Shown: positions 41,189 through 51,289 of the stretch, piece after piece
Layout of the letters: the number at the start of each line of letters is the position of its first letter
Numbering within the stretch: position 1 is the stretch's first letter
NCBI GenBank assembly: GCA_903904855.1
Contig: CAIVEH010000167.1
Span: 1 to 64,000, forward strand
DNA length: 64,000 nt
Origin: an uncultured Bacteroidota bacterium
Lineage (GTDB): Bacteria > Bacteroidota > Bacteroidia > Chitinophagales > Chitinophagaceae
Direction: 5' to 3'
The notes under the pieces: model-generated
What the model was told of the DNA's origin: nothing
The model's database searches: none
What the model saw: only the letters and a program-made list of their open reading frames with translations
Translations under genes and position numbers: made by a program

Positions 41189-42763
41189 CTAAAATTTGAC
41201 AACTTTTTTTGTGCACCAAAGATAATTATCAACATGAATGTTCATTATGAATATTCCTTGAGGTAAATCTCGCACGTTTATTTCAACCGTGTTTGTATTG
41301 GTGCTATTTATTTCGATAAGTTTACTGCCAAGCATATTTAGTATGTCAATTCTTACTTGCTTTTGTTCATCACCGAATGAAATTGTACAAACTTCTGCAA
41401 CCGGGTTAGGATAAATATTCAATGAATGACCATTCCTGTTTTGATCGTTAATTGATGTTGCTGAAGCATTTCGGACAAGCCTTACATAATTGGAACCTCT
41501 GATGGCATCGCCCTGTGGACCATGTGAGTAGCCAGTATAAGTAACCCCACTTACAACAACTGTTTTAACGACAGCATATCCATATGGTGGCCCTACCTTT
41601 GGATCACTTCGCTGGCATCCAGCCCCATGCACATCGACCCAATGCGTTTGAGTTGAAGGCCAACCCAACGCTCTGCCAAACGGAACATAATCTGCTTCAG
41701 CGCCGTTGCTTGACCCAGAGAAATAGCCTTCGTGTGTAGTACCAGACCAATAATATGGATAATCCAACTGACCTGCTTCATTAATGATAGTACTACATTG
41801 GAAATAGTTAGTATCAATAGCAGGCAAACTATCATAGTCTGGAGCATGTGTATAATCTACAATACTCTGAAGTTCTTTTATATTCGGCATCCTCCAGTCA
41901 CTGTGACCTAAATAATTTGCGGCATTTTCTGTTCGTACCCAAGCCAACGCATTTTCCCAATTAAGCCCTGAGCCATTATCGGTCCTTGACCACATCAATC
42001 CAGTCGCATTATCTGTTGTAGTTTGGTCCCCGTTGTTTACAAAAGTATTGTATCCATAAGTAAGCGGGCCACGAACTAACTGAACATAGAAGGTTTTGGG
42101 CAGACCGCTAAGCACATCTACTGTATCATACCCTTTAATTCTTCCATCTGAGAAATTTACCCCAAAATCCTTAGTATAGCCAGATTCGCTGGGATTCTTG
42201 ATGAAAATATTCGCAGACATATATTGTTGGTCAATTACTCGTTCTCCATGTGCCGTATTGCCATATGCAAATTTGAAATAATTGGTGTCTATAAAAGGAG
42301 TTAACCCAACTGATGAAGTTGAACCACCTGGGTCTGTGCCCTTGCCACTATAAAGTGAGTAGAGTTCTTTTATCGTTGGAATCCGCCAGTCATTGTACCC
42401 GCCATAATTAATAGCATTTACTGTAGTAAGCCAATTTTGAGCAGTTGCGTAAGTCATTCTATTAGCTTTTACTGGCGGTGTATTGGTTGTGTTAGGACTA
42501 CGCATCCAGGTCAAACTTGTATTGTTATCATGAACTGTTTTCCCATCGGTACTAATAGAATAATTGGGCAACGTACCAATATAGGCAGCATCTTGCCCAT
42601 AATAATTCGCTCCAGGTGAAGGACAAGTAATTAAAAATAAGGTATCATAACATGTGGTTTGAGCCGGATCAACAATAGAATATGTTTGACCATTACCAAC
42701 ATTACTCAACGACAAATAAATGGACACAAATAAAATAACCCTTAGAGTAATGATTTTTCGCAT
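41189..42763 (-). CDS. DUF1566 domain T9SS-sorted protein
   Basis: TGLMWSRTDNGSGLNWENAL..LGHSDWRMPNIKELQSIVDY; C-terminal IYPNPVAEVCTISF..KKVVKF. Confidence 0.87.
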   Translation of the reverse strand: MRKIITLRVILFVSIYLSLSNVGNGQTYSIVDPAQTTCYDTLFLITCPSPGANYYGQDAAYIGTLPNYSISTDGKTVHDNNTSLTWMRSPNTTNTPPVKANRMTYATAQNWLTTVNAINYGGYNDWRIPTIKELYSLYSGKGTDPGGSTSSVGLTPFIDTNYFKFAYGNTAHGERVIDQQYMSANIFIKNPSESGYTKDFGVNFSDGRIKGYDTVDVLSGLPKTFYVQLVRGPLTYGYNTFVNNGDQTTTDNATGLMWSRTDNGSGLNWENALAWVRTENAANYLGHSDWRMPNIKELQSIVDYTHAPDYDSLPAIDTNYFQCSTIINEAGQLDYPYYWSGTTHEGYFSGSSNGAEADYVPFGRALGWPSTQTHWVDVHGAGCQRSDPKVGPPYGYAVVKTVVVSGVTYTGYSHGPQGDAIRGSNYVRLVRNASATSINDQNRNGHSLNIYPNPVAEVCTISFGDEQKQVRIDILNMLGSKLIEINSTNTNTVEINVRDLPQGIFIMNIHVDNYLWCTKKVVKF

Positions 42764-42824
42764 GACAACCGGTTTTGTTAATTGTTTAGACGTTTTCCAA
42801 GGGGAAAAGTCTTCTGCGCAAAAG

Positions 42825-42860
42825 ATGATCTTGGTCATCTTTTTTTATGACGAAGATCAT
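42825..42860. promoter_or_regulatory. Quasi-palindromic site ATGATCTTGGTCAT-N8-ATGACGAAGATCAT in a divergent intergenic region
   Basis: Arms are inverted repeats with one mismatch; each half is itself ATGA-N6-TCAT-like. Confidence 0.5.
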
Positions 42861-42872
42861 AATATCCTTTGT

Positions 42873-42902
42873 GCCAGAAATAATCTGAGGTGTCGTCTAA
42901 AT
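42873..42902 (+). promoter_or_regulatory. Putative ECF-sigma promoter, site A (GCCAGAA-N14-CGTCTAAAT)
   Basis: Shares both boxes and exact spacing with sites B and C; 46 nt upstream of the SUMF1-like gene start. Confidence 0.65.
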
Positions 42903-42943
42903 AATTAATAGGGCATATTTATTCAGAAAATAAAAGGTCGTTT

Positions 42944-44314
42944 ATGGTCAATTTGAAATTAAGAATAACCGCTGTTGCTTGTTTATTGGTGGTTTTTTCT
43001 ACACAATTAAATGCACAAACAATTAATGAAGCATTAATACCCGGAGGTGCATTCGAAATGGGCGACCATTATGGATTTGTAGATTCAGCCCACCCAAGTG
43101 ATGAAATTCCACTTCATGCAGTTAAAATCGATTCTTTTTACATCGCAAAAACAATAGCTACAAATCAGCAATACCTGCAATTTCTTGATTCTGCTTTGTC
43201 AAAAAGCCTGATTGAGGTACGTAGTAATATAGTGTACCTTACTGGTGACACCAACATTCTGTGCTACACAAATCAGTATTCATCATATTATAGCATAGGT
43301 TATGACGGACATTCGTTTTCCATTGTAGATTTCAGGGCACAACATCCCATGGTCGGCGTCATGTGGTTTGGCGCAGCAGCCTATTGCAACTGGTTAAGTA
43401 ATAAAAACGGATTGCAACAATGTTTTAATGAAACTACCTGGATTTGCGATTTTACAAAGAACGGTTATCGCTTACCAACTGAAGCCGAATGGGAATATGC
43501 TGGCAGGGGTGGTGATACTACACCTTATTACATATATCCATGGGGCAATACGCTGGATACCACAAAAGCAAACTGGCCAAATTCAGGTGACCCTTATGAA
43601 ACGGGAGCTTACCCCTACACTACACCTGTCGGGTTCTATGATGGCACATTGAAATTGAAAGCGGTTTGCGGCTGGCCAGGTAGTGCTACAATTTACATGA
43701 CTTCCAATGGGGCTAATAATTATGGGCTCTATGACATGGCAGGAAATGTGTGGCAGTTTGTTTATGACTGGTACTCCCGCAACTACTATAGTAGTTCTCC
43801 ATACAACAGCCCTCAGGGACCAACCACGGGCGATCTCATGCCGGATGGCAAACCCTACAGGGGTATGCGTGGCGGAAATTGGTACAATGGAGATATGATC
43901 AGTGGAGTTAATGATGGACATTCAAGAGTGTCAAACAGAGACCCGTCTTACTTCCGAGGACCTTTAGATCCCAATCATCCATGGTATCATGTGGGCTTTC
44001 GGGTAGCAAGAAACTTCAGCCACTCTACTGGCGTTGCTACAACTAATGCGAAGCCAAACCTATATTGCTGCACTTACCCGAATCCTTCCTCTGAATCGAC
44101 GATGATACAATTCTCTTTGCCTGAAGAGTCTTATGTCTCAGTGAAAATTTTCAACTATCTGGGGCAACTGCAAGCCACCCTGACAGATGGAAGACTGGCC
44201 GCAGGCCAACACGAATTTAAATGGAATGCATTAAATCAGCCCGCAGGTTTATATTTCTACATTCTTCAAACAGATAATCAGTTCATAAAAAACAAAATTA
44301 TACTAATAAAATAA
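42944..44314 (+). CDS. SUMF1/FGE-sulfatase-fold T9SS-sorted protein
   Basis: IPGGAFEMGDHYG..YRLPTEAEWEYAGRGG..YDMAGNVWQFVYDWYS..RGGNW..GFRVAR; C-terminal YPNPSSESTMIQFSLPEESYVSVKIFN. Confidence 0.88.
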   Translation: MVNLKLRITAVACLLVVFSTQLNAQTINEALIPGGAFEMGDHYGFVDSAHPSDEIPLHAVKIDSFYIAKTIATNQQYLQFLDSALSKSLIEVRSNIVYLTGDTNILCYTNQYSSYYSIGYDGHSFSIVDFRAQHPMVGVMWFGAAAYCNWLSNKNGLQQCFNETTWICDFTKNGYRLPTEAEWEYAGRGGDTTPYYIYPWGNTLDTTKANWPNSGDPYETGAYPYTTPVGFYDGTLKLKAVCGWPGSATIYMTSNGANNYGLYDMAGNVWQFVYDWYSRNYYSSSPYNSPQGPTTGDLMPDGKPYRGMRGGNWYNGDMISGVNDGHSRVSNRDPSYFRGPLDPNHPWYHVGFRVARNFSHSTGVATTNAKPNLYCCTYPNPSSESTMIQFSLPEESYVSVKIFNYLGQLQATLTDGRLAAGQHEFKWNALNQPAGLYFYILQTDNQFIKNKIILIK

Positions 44315-44325
44315 AACGCTGTGAT

Positions 44326-46119
44326 ATGAAAAAATTATTCTTATTCTGGTTGCTGTCCTGTTTCGGTTATTCATTAATTGCTCAGGAAAGCTTTATGGTT
44401 TCCACGGAAACAAGGTATTGGAATTCTTCTGAAACATATTTTGGATATACTCTGTTTGGGACGAGGGGCACATCCTATTTAATTGACTTTGAGGGGCATG
44501 TTATTCATACATGGAATATTGGTACTAATCCCAGGTTTACAGAGGCCGGAACATTACTGGACGCTGTAGGCGGAGATCCAAGTAATTCAAATCAGTGGAA
44601 AGAACTTGACTGGAATAGTACGGTAGTATGGAGTTATACCGAAACAAGGACCAATTACCACCCGCATCACGATTTCGAAAAAATATATAACCCTAAATTG
44701 GGTGACTCAACTTTCATATATATCGCGAATAAAGACTTAACTGCTACCCAATGCCTGAATGCCGGATGCGACCCATCTCACAGCTATACTGGCGCTCAGA
44801 TGGATGCCATCGTTGAGGTAGACAGGTCAGGTAACGTGATTTGGGAATGGTGCTTTTTCGATCATGTAGTGCAGGATATTGATGCGAGCAAACCAACTTA
44901 TGGTGTTATTGCTGGCACACCAGGCAGAATCAATCTCAATATCAGTGGCAACCCGGTCCAAAAAGACTGGTTGCATTGTAATTCCCTTGATTATAACCAG
45001 GATTCAGACCTCATAGTCATAAATTCAGTCCATGGCGAATTTTATGTAATAGATCATGGCAACACTTTTATCCCTTCCAATCCAGCAGGGAGTATTACTC
45101 TTGCTGCAACAAGTGCAGGTGATTTTAAATATAGATTTGGTGATCCGGCGAAATACAACCAGGGGGTAGCTCCTTCTGTAACAGCCAACTGGGAAAAGTC
45201 GACAGCCGGTAACAAACAAATTGGAGGTGCGCACGATATTCAATGGATAAAACCAGGATTGCCTGGAGCAGGGCATTTCATGCTTTTCAACAACGATGAA
45301 AATTTGTTTGAACTTACCCCCCAATCCTATATCTATGAAATAAATCCATTTCTGGATTCCAGCGGCACTAACACCGGGAACTTTGTCAATCCACCAAATG
45401 CTGGCTACAGGACAGTAAATTCACCAAACTCTAACCTGATGAAAGTTTCAAAAAATGAATCCAAACAAATTACCTGGAAATTTTCAAGTAAAAATAATAC
45501 ATCATTCTATAGCACCATTGGCGGTAGCGCACAACGATTACCAAATGGAAACACATTGATATGTTCGATGAATGATGGTCATTTTTTTGAAATTTCCCCG
45601 TTAGACTCGTTTATTGTGTGGGAATATATCAACCCCATGACAAGGGATGGGATAAAAGGAGTGAAAGTGGACAACTATCCCACCTATAACGGTGTATTTA
45701 GAGCATATAGGTACGATAGCACTCATCCTGCACTCAGTGGACATGATTTGACTCCCGGTCCCACAATGACTGGCAAAACGCCAAGTTATTGGACCCCTTC
45801 AACAATTCAAACCCTTGTTAAGCCTTTGGGGAAACCAATGTCAAATGATTTACTTAATCAGAACTATCCAAATCCTTTTTCTTATTCCACTACAATTGCG
45901 TTCGATATTCCTGAATCTAATCAGGTCAGCGTAAACATATTTGACTTATCAGGAAAGCCAGTAAGGTCACTCATCAACAAAAACTATGCTGCGGGAAAAT
46001 ACACACTTGTCTGGGATGGTACTGATGACAGGGGCATTCAAGTTGCAAGTGGAATGTACATATGTATACTCAAAACAAATGACCAGCAAGTGAGCAAAAA
46101 AATCGTATTCATTAAATAA
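44326..46119 (+). CDS. Arylsulfotransferase-like (ASST) T9SS-sorted protein, paralog 1
   Basis: GTSYLIDFEGHVIHTW..HHDFEKI..VDRSGNVIWEW..HDIQWIKPGLPGAGHFMLFNN..QRLPNGNTLIC; T9SS tail. Confidence 0.83.
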   Translation: MKKLFLFWLLSCFGYSLIAQESFMVSTETRYWNSSETYFGYTLFGTRGTSYLIDFEGHVIHTWNIGTNPRFTEAGTLLDAVGGDPSNSNQWKELDWNSTVVWSYTETRTNYHPHHDFEKIYNPKLGDSTFIYIANKDLTATQCLNAGCDPSHSYTGAQMDAIVEVDRSGNVIWEWCFFDHVVQDIDASKPTYGVIAGTPGRINLNISGNPVQKDWLHCNSLDYNQDSDLIVINSVHGEFYVIDHGNTFIPSNPAGSITLAATSAGDFKYRFGDPAKYNQGVAPSVTANWEKSTAGNKQIGGAHDIQWIKPGLPGAGHFMLFNNDENLFELTPQSYIYEINPFLDSSGTNTGNFVNPPNAGYRTVNSPNSNLMKVSKNESKQITWKFSSKNNTSFYSTIGGSAQRLPNGNTLICSMNDGHFFEISPLDSFIVWEYINPMTRDGIKGVKVDNYPTYNGVFRAYRYDSTHPALSGHDLTPGPTMTGKTPSYWTPSTIQTLVKPLGKPMSNDLLNQNYPNPFSYSTTIAFDIPESNQVSVNIFDLSGKPVRSLINKNYAAGKYTLVWDGTDDRGIQVASGMYICILKTNDQQVSKKIVFIK

Positions 46120-46131
46120 CATCGAACTATT

Positions 46132-47787
46132 ATGAAAAGAATAATCTTGGTAATTTTGGTATTGCTTGTTTTTGGTTGTACTTGTATCTCGCAGACACGA
46201 ACTGTAGGTGTATTTATTAATGACACCATTAACGCTTACCATGGATATACTTTGTTAGCTCCGAAGCATGATACGGTAACCTACCTCATCAACAATGACG
46301 GCCGCATTGTACATCAATGGAAGGCCAGTCACTATGCACCGGGGCAAGCCGTTTACCTGCTTCAAAATGGGAATCTGCTACGTCCTTGCGAGATTACCGG
46401 GCCTATGAGCACTGGTGGGGGCGAAGGAGGAAGAATAGAAGAATATACCTGGAATGATTCCCTTATCTGGTCAATCAACTACTCAACCAGTGCTTATATG
46501 CAGCACCACGATGTAAAAATGCTGCCCAATGGAAATATTATTATGTTGGTTGTTGAAAAAAAAACACTGGCTGATATAATAGCAGCGGGATTTGATACAA
46601 GCGATTTTCAGGCTGGTGTAATTTCTTCCGGGTATATGTTGCCCGATTGCATAATTGAAATTCAACCAACGCTTCCATCAGGAGGAAATGTAGTTTGGCA
46701 ATGGCATGTATGGGATCACCTTATTCAACATTTTGATGCAACTAAAGCAAATTATGGTGTTGTAAGCGCCCATCCCGAATTAATCTGTGATTCAGGTGAC
46801 CGACGCAAATTGCCTCAGTTCTGGAATCACATGAATAGTATTGATTATGATTCTACTTTTGACCAGATTGCTGTCAGTGTAAGAGGAAACAGTGAAGTAT
46901 GGATAATAGACCACAGTACCACAACCACGCAAGCCGCAGGTCACTCAGGGGGGGTGAGAGGAAAAGGAGGAGACTTGCTTTACCGGTGGGGGAATCCGAT
47001 GGCATATGATAGGGGAACAATAAGTGATCAAAAATATTTTGAGCAGCACGATGTTGAATGGATAAAAGCAGGTTCTCCCGGTGCAGGGCATTTACTTTGT
47101 TTTAATAATGGTGTAGGCCGAAGCTACTCTACGATTGATGAAATAATTCCTGCAGTAGATATGAGCGGAAACTATGTCGTACCGACATCTTCAGCCTTTG
47201 GCCCGACAAGCCTTACATGGACCTACACTGCAAGCCCACCTTCAAGTTTATATGCTCAGGATATTTCAGGCACTCAGCGATTGCCCAATGGTAATACACT
47301 AATAGATAACGGCCCTCTGGGAATATTTACTGAAGTAACTGCTGCCGGTACGATTGTTTGGAAATATATTAACCCTTGCACTGACACAGGACCATTGACG
47401 CAGGGAGACACAATCCCGGCCAACCCGGTCTTTGCTGGTGAGACAATGAATTCAGTCTTCAGGGTTTATAGGTATGCACCAAACTATCCGGCATTTAACG
47501 GTAAGACACTGACTCCAGGTAATTTTGTTGAAATTTATCCTGCAGCAGTAAACGAAGTATTCCAACAAAATACTATCAGGAATTATCCAAATCCATTCAC
47601 AGGTAAAATCTACGTTGATAATGTCTCCAGCGATGCGCATTTCCTACTTTTGAATATGACAGGACAGTTATTATGGTCAGGAGATCAAATTGAGCAATAC
47701 GATTTTTCCTCGATAAATGCAGGTTTATACCTGCTTAAAATAGTAACTCAAAATTCAAATCAAACGATAAAAATTATGAAACAGTAA
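46132..47787 (+). CDS. Arylsulfotransferase-like (ASST) T9SS-sorted protein, paralog 2
   Basis: VTYLINNDGRIVHQWKAS..QHHDVKMLPNGNI..HDVEWIKAGSPGAGHLLCFNN..QRLPNGNTLID; tail YPNPFTGKIYVDN. Confidence 0.83.
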   Translation: MKRIILVILVLLVFGCTCISQTRTVGVFINDTINAYHGYTLLAPKHDTVTYLINNDGRIVHQWKASHYAPGQAVYLLQNGNLLRPCEITGPMSTGGGEGGRIEEYTWNDSLIWSINYSTSAYMQHHDVKMLPNGNIIMLVVEKKTLADIIAAGFDTSDFQAGVISSGYMLPDCIIEIQPTLPSGGNVVWQWHVWDHLIQHFDATKANYGVVSAHPELICDSGDRRKLPQFWNHMNSIDYDSTFDQIAVSVRGNSEVWIIDHSTTTTQAAGHSGGVRGKGGDLLYRWGNPMAYDRGTISDQKYFEQHDVEWIKAGSPGAGHLLCFNNGVGRSYSTIDEIIPAVDMSGNYVVPTSSAFGPTSLTWTYTASPPSSLYAQDISGTQRLPNGNTLIDNGPLGIFTEVTAAGTIVWKYINPCTDTGPLTQGDTIPANPVFAGETMNSVFRVYRYAPNYPAFNGKTLTPGNFVEIYPAAVNEVFQQNTIRNYPNPFTGKIYVDNVSSDAHFLLLNMTGQLLWSGDQIEQYDFSSINAGLYLLKIVTQNSNQTIKIMKQ

Positions 47788-47871
47788 ACTTAATATTGCT
47801 TGTGGTTAAACCTCGGGGAAATTGAAACATCTACGATAATAGTTAAGACTAAGTTTATTAAAAAGCATTGG

Positions 47872-49548
47872 ATGGTAATAGAAGTATTATTCGACAGACA
47901 TATTATTTTTTTTAGAAGAGGATTTATTGCCATCCTGTTATTGATGATATATGCTAATTCTATAAGCGCCCAAGATTATTCGATAATTCTGGGTAGGCCG
48001 ACCGACACATCGATGACAGCCAATATTATGTTCGATCTGTCTGGCCAATTTTATTTAAAGTGGGGCACACAATCTGGCACTTACATTGATTCTACTGCGT
48101 TGCTCACTTATACTGCGAGAGTGCCCTATGTAGTTGATATGAACAATCTAACTGCCGATACCAAATATTATTATTGTGTTGCTTATAAAAACAACGGATC
48201 TGCAAATTTTACAATTAGCCCGGAGTATACTTACCACACTCAGCGACTACCTGGCAGCTCGTTCACATTTACAGTAGAAGCAGATGAGCACCTTTATGAT
48301 TACGGCAATCAGCATCTTTACCAGGTTTCATTGGCTAATGTGGCCCTGGATAATCCAGATTTCATGTTCACACTCGGCGATATTTTTGGCGATGACCACT
48401 ACCCATTTACCATCACGTCTCAACAAGTTGATTCTTTAAGAAGGGCTTACAGACAAAGACTTGGAGCAGTATGTAACTCTATCCCTTTTAATATTTGCCT
48501 TGGCAATCACGATGGAGAAAAGATGTATTATCTTGATACCCTCGCCCCAAATAATCTCGCTATCTGGTCCACGTTATGGCGCAAATATTATTATTCTAAT
48601 CCTGAACCGAATGGCTTTTATTCAGGCAATTCTAACGCTGAAGGCTTTGGGATTGGTTTACCCGAAGATTATTATTCCTTTACCTGGGGCAATGCTCTGT
48701 TTGTGGTACTGGATGCCTACAGGTTTGACTGCGATTCAGTTACTTCCCTTCAGGCCAAACCAAAAGGCTGGAATTGGACCCTTGGCTTAGCACAATATAA
48801 CTGGCTTAAAAATACACTCCAGAACAGTACGGCCAAATTCAAGTTCGTTTTTGTACATCACCCTTTAGGAGAAGATAGAGGGGGCATTATACCAGCTCAG
48901 CTTTTCGAATGGGGAGGACATGAACAAAATGGAACATACACCTTTGATACTCATCGCCCAGGGTGGGGAGTCCCCATTCAGCAGTTATTCGTGAATTATG
49001 GGGTAAATATCCTTTTTCAAGGACATGATCATCTCTTTGCTCATGAGGTGCTGGATAGTATCACATACCAGGAGGTGCCAATGATGGCTGACTCTACCTA
49101 TGTCAAAGGCAGTGTTAACACCGCTGCCTATACGGCAGATACATTGCAGAATAGTGGTTATGTCAGGGTCACTGTTTCTGCTTCATGTGTAAAGGTAGAT
49201 TATATTAAGAGCTACCTTCCACGAGATACAGTGACGGGAATTAATCACAATCATTCGGTGGCTTTTTCTTACACTATAGGTACTTGCGATTCAGCCGCAT
49301 TTGTTTCCAATCTATCGAAAAATATTAACCTAAACGTATTCCCCAATCCCGCAACCAATTTGGTCAATATTAGTTTCGACGATAATAGTCATGTGCATCT
49401 GATAAGACTCATAAATACTGTTGGCGGTAAAATAAGCCAAACTCAGGAAGATCATATTGATGTAAGTAGCATCCCCACTGGTTTATATTTTCTGAATATC
49501 CGGACCGAAAACTATCAAACAGTCAGAAAAATACTTGTGATTCATTAA
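47872..49548 (+). CDS. Metallophosphoesterase (purple-acid-phosphatase-like), T9SS-sorted, paralog 1
   Basis: FTLGDI, LGNHDGEK, FVHHP, FQGHDHLFA; FN3-like N-terminus; C-terminal VFPNPATNLVNISFD. Confidence 0.88.
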   Translation: MVIEVLFDRHIIFFRRGFIAILLLMIYANSISAQDYSIILGRPTDTSMTANIMFDLSGQFYLKWGTQSGTYIDSTALLTYTARVPYVVDMNNLTADTKYYYCVAYKNNGSANFTISPEYTYHTQRLPGSSFTFTVEADEHLYDYGNQHLYQVSLANVALDNPDFMFTLGDIFGDDHYPFTITSQQVDSLRRAYRQRLGAVCNSIPFNICLGNHDGEKMYYLDTLAPNNLAIWSTLWRKYYYSNPEPNGFYSGNSNAEGFGIGLPEDYYSFTWGNALFVVLDAYRFDCDSVTSLQAKPKGWNWTLGLAQYNWLKNTLQNSTAKFKFVFVHHPLGEDRGGIIPAQLFEWGGHEQNGTYTFDTHRPGWGVPIQQLFVNYGVNILFQGHDHLFAHEVLDSITYQEVPMMADSTYVKGSVNTAAYTADTLQNSGYVRVTVSASCVKVDYIKSYLPRDTVTGINHNHSVAFSYTIGTCDSAAFVSNLSKNINLNVFPNPATNLVNISFDDNSHVHLIRLINTVGGKISQTQEDHIDVSSIPTGLYFLNIRTENYQTVRKILVIH

Positions 49549-49561
49549 TGTTATATATCCG

Positions 49562-51289
49562 TTGTCTGTGAAAAAAAATCGACTTCTCTTCTTACTATGC
49601 CTGTTTTTAACTTCGGCATGTTATTCCCAACAATTACTTTTCACAGAACTCCTTTCAAGGCCTACAGCATCCGGGGTGACTATTCAGCTTATCTTTGCGG
49701 ATTCAGCACAAGTTTCCGTAGAATATGGCACGAGCAGTGGAGTTTATCCATACCAGACAGCCTGGCAAACATTTCCCGATAGCACCATGGCAACTACTGC
49801 ACTGACTGGGTTGTCCGCCGATACGAAATACTACTATCGCATACTTTATCGTAAGCCAGGTGATACGTTAAATACTGTTAGGCCAGAATATTCGTTCCAT
49901 ACACAGCGATCCGTGAGTAGCCCATTTACCTTCGATATTGAGGCCGATCCTCATGATGATTATAATAGCGACACTGCGCTCTACCACCAATGTCTGCTCA
50001 ACCAGTTGGCTGACAGTCCTGATTTCATGATTGACCTCGGGGATTTCCTAATGACTGATAAGCTACAAAACACGTCTGGTATAGTGCCCTATGATACCAT
50101 ACCCTATCGGTGTCGGTTGTTTAGGAAATTTTATTCGGTATCAGGCAATTCAGTGCCCTTGTTTATTGCAATGGGGAACCATGAAGGTGAGGCAGGCTGG
50201 TATTTGAATGGCACAGCCAACAGCATCCCTGTATGGGATGCACAGGTTCGAAAGAAATATTTCCTGAACCCGGAACCTGATAGTTTTTATACCGGAGATA
50301 CAACAAATTACCCTTTCATTGGAAAAAGGCAGACTTATTATGCATGGCAATGGGGTGATGCATTATTCATTGTACTCGATCCTTTCTGGTATACCAATCC
50401 TAAACCTGACTCTCTTAACGCCTGGAATTGGTCGTTGGGGTCATCCCAATATAACTGGCTGAAACAAACACTTCAGAATAGTAATGCAACATTCAAATTT
50501 GTATTCTCCCACCAGCTTGTAGGAGGAGCAGGATCGGGCCAGGGGAGAGGTGGTACCGAACCGGCTGATTTCTATGAGTGGGGAGGCGAAAATATAGATG
50601 GTACTCCAGGCTTTGCTACCCATAGACCGGGTTGGTACAAACCCATCAAAGACCTGCTCACAGAAAACCATGTAAATATCTTTTTCCATGGTCACGACCA
50701 CTTCTTTGCCAAACAGCAGAAGGATTGCCTGATCTACCAGGAAACGCCACAGCCAAGCCTTCATAACTTTAACTATCCGGCACAAGCTGCACAATATGGT
50801 TACGACTCAGGCCTTATCCTTTCCAATTCCGGACACCTAAGGGTAACGGTAAGCCCTATAGGAACACAGGTACAATACGTAAGAGTGTACTTGCCCTCCG
50901 ACACCAATGCAACTCATCATAACGGAGATATTGCGGCGACTTATTTTATCGGTACGCAAAACTGCTATGACTCTATAAACACCGGTACACCTGTGCTATG
51001 GAACAGCAACTATTTTGACGAAATGGTGTTTCCCAACCCATTTACAACCGAAACCAAAATATCGTTCGCTTTGGATAAAACTGAGGCTATTAACTTAGCT
51101 ATCTTTGACGAACAGGGTAAATTGGTAAGGACTCTGATTAATGGAAATGTTGTATCTGAGGGGAAGTATGACGTGTTATGGGATGGCAAATACAGTTACG
51201 GCGCTGATGCCAGACCAGGGGAATATTATTATGTCCTTCAGGGTGAGAAAACAGGCAGGAAAACAGGAAAAATAGTGCATATGAAGTAA
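49562..51289 (+). CDS. Metallophosphoesterase (purple-acid-phosphatase-like), T9SS-sorted, paralog 2
   Basis: IDLGDF, MGNHEGEAG, FSHQL, FHGHDHFFA; C-terminal VFPNPFTTETKISF..LVRTLINGNV. Confidence 0.88.
   Translation: MSVKKNRLLFLLCLFLTSACYSQQLLFTELLSRPTASGVTIQLIFADSAQVSVEYGTSSGVYPYQTAWQTFPDSTMATTALTGLSADTKYYYRILYRKPGDTLNTVRPEYSFHTQRSVSSPFTFDIEADPHDDYNSDTALYHQCLLNQLADSPDFMIDLGDFLMTDKLQNTSGIVPYDTIPYRCRLFRKFYSVSGNSVPLFIAMGNHEGEAGWYLNGTANSIPVWDAQVRKKYFLNPEPDSFYTGDTTNYPFIGKRQTYYAWQWGDALFIVLDPFWYTNPKPDSLNAWNWSLGSSQYNWLKQTLQNSNATFKFVFSHQLVGGAGSGQGRGGTEPADFYEWGGENIDGTPGFATHRPGWYKPIKDLLTENHVNIFFHGHDHFFAKQQKDCLIYQETPQPSLHNFNYPAQAAQYGYDSGLILSNSGHLRVTVSPIGTQVQYVRVYLPSDTNATHHNGDIAATYFIGTQNCYDSINTGTPVLWNSNYFDEMVFPNPFTTETKISFALDKTEAINLAIFDEQGKLVRTLINGNVVSEGKYDVLWDGKYSYGADARPGEYYYVLQGEKTGRKTGKIVHMK

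Noticed and set aside
41191-41215. Half-site TTTGACAACTTTTTTT resembling the palindrome family
   Set aside because: It lies within the C-terminal codons of the DUF1566 gene (encoding ..CTKKVVKF*) and has no inverted partner.
40957-41235. ORF containing CMWPRQESNLDLELRKL
   Set aside because: The RQESNLDL stretch is the antisense translation of the tRNA-Arg T-arm, a common false ORF.
42944-47787. Sulfatase-maturation plus sulfatase operon
   Set aside because: No sulfatase gene is present, and the SUMF1-like protein lacks the expected Cys pair.
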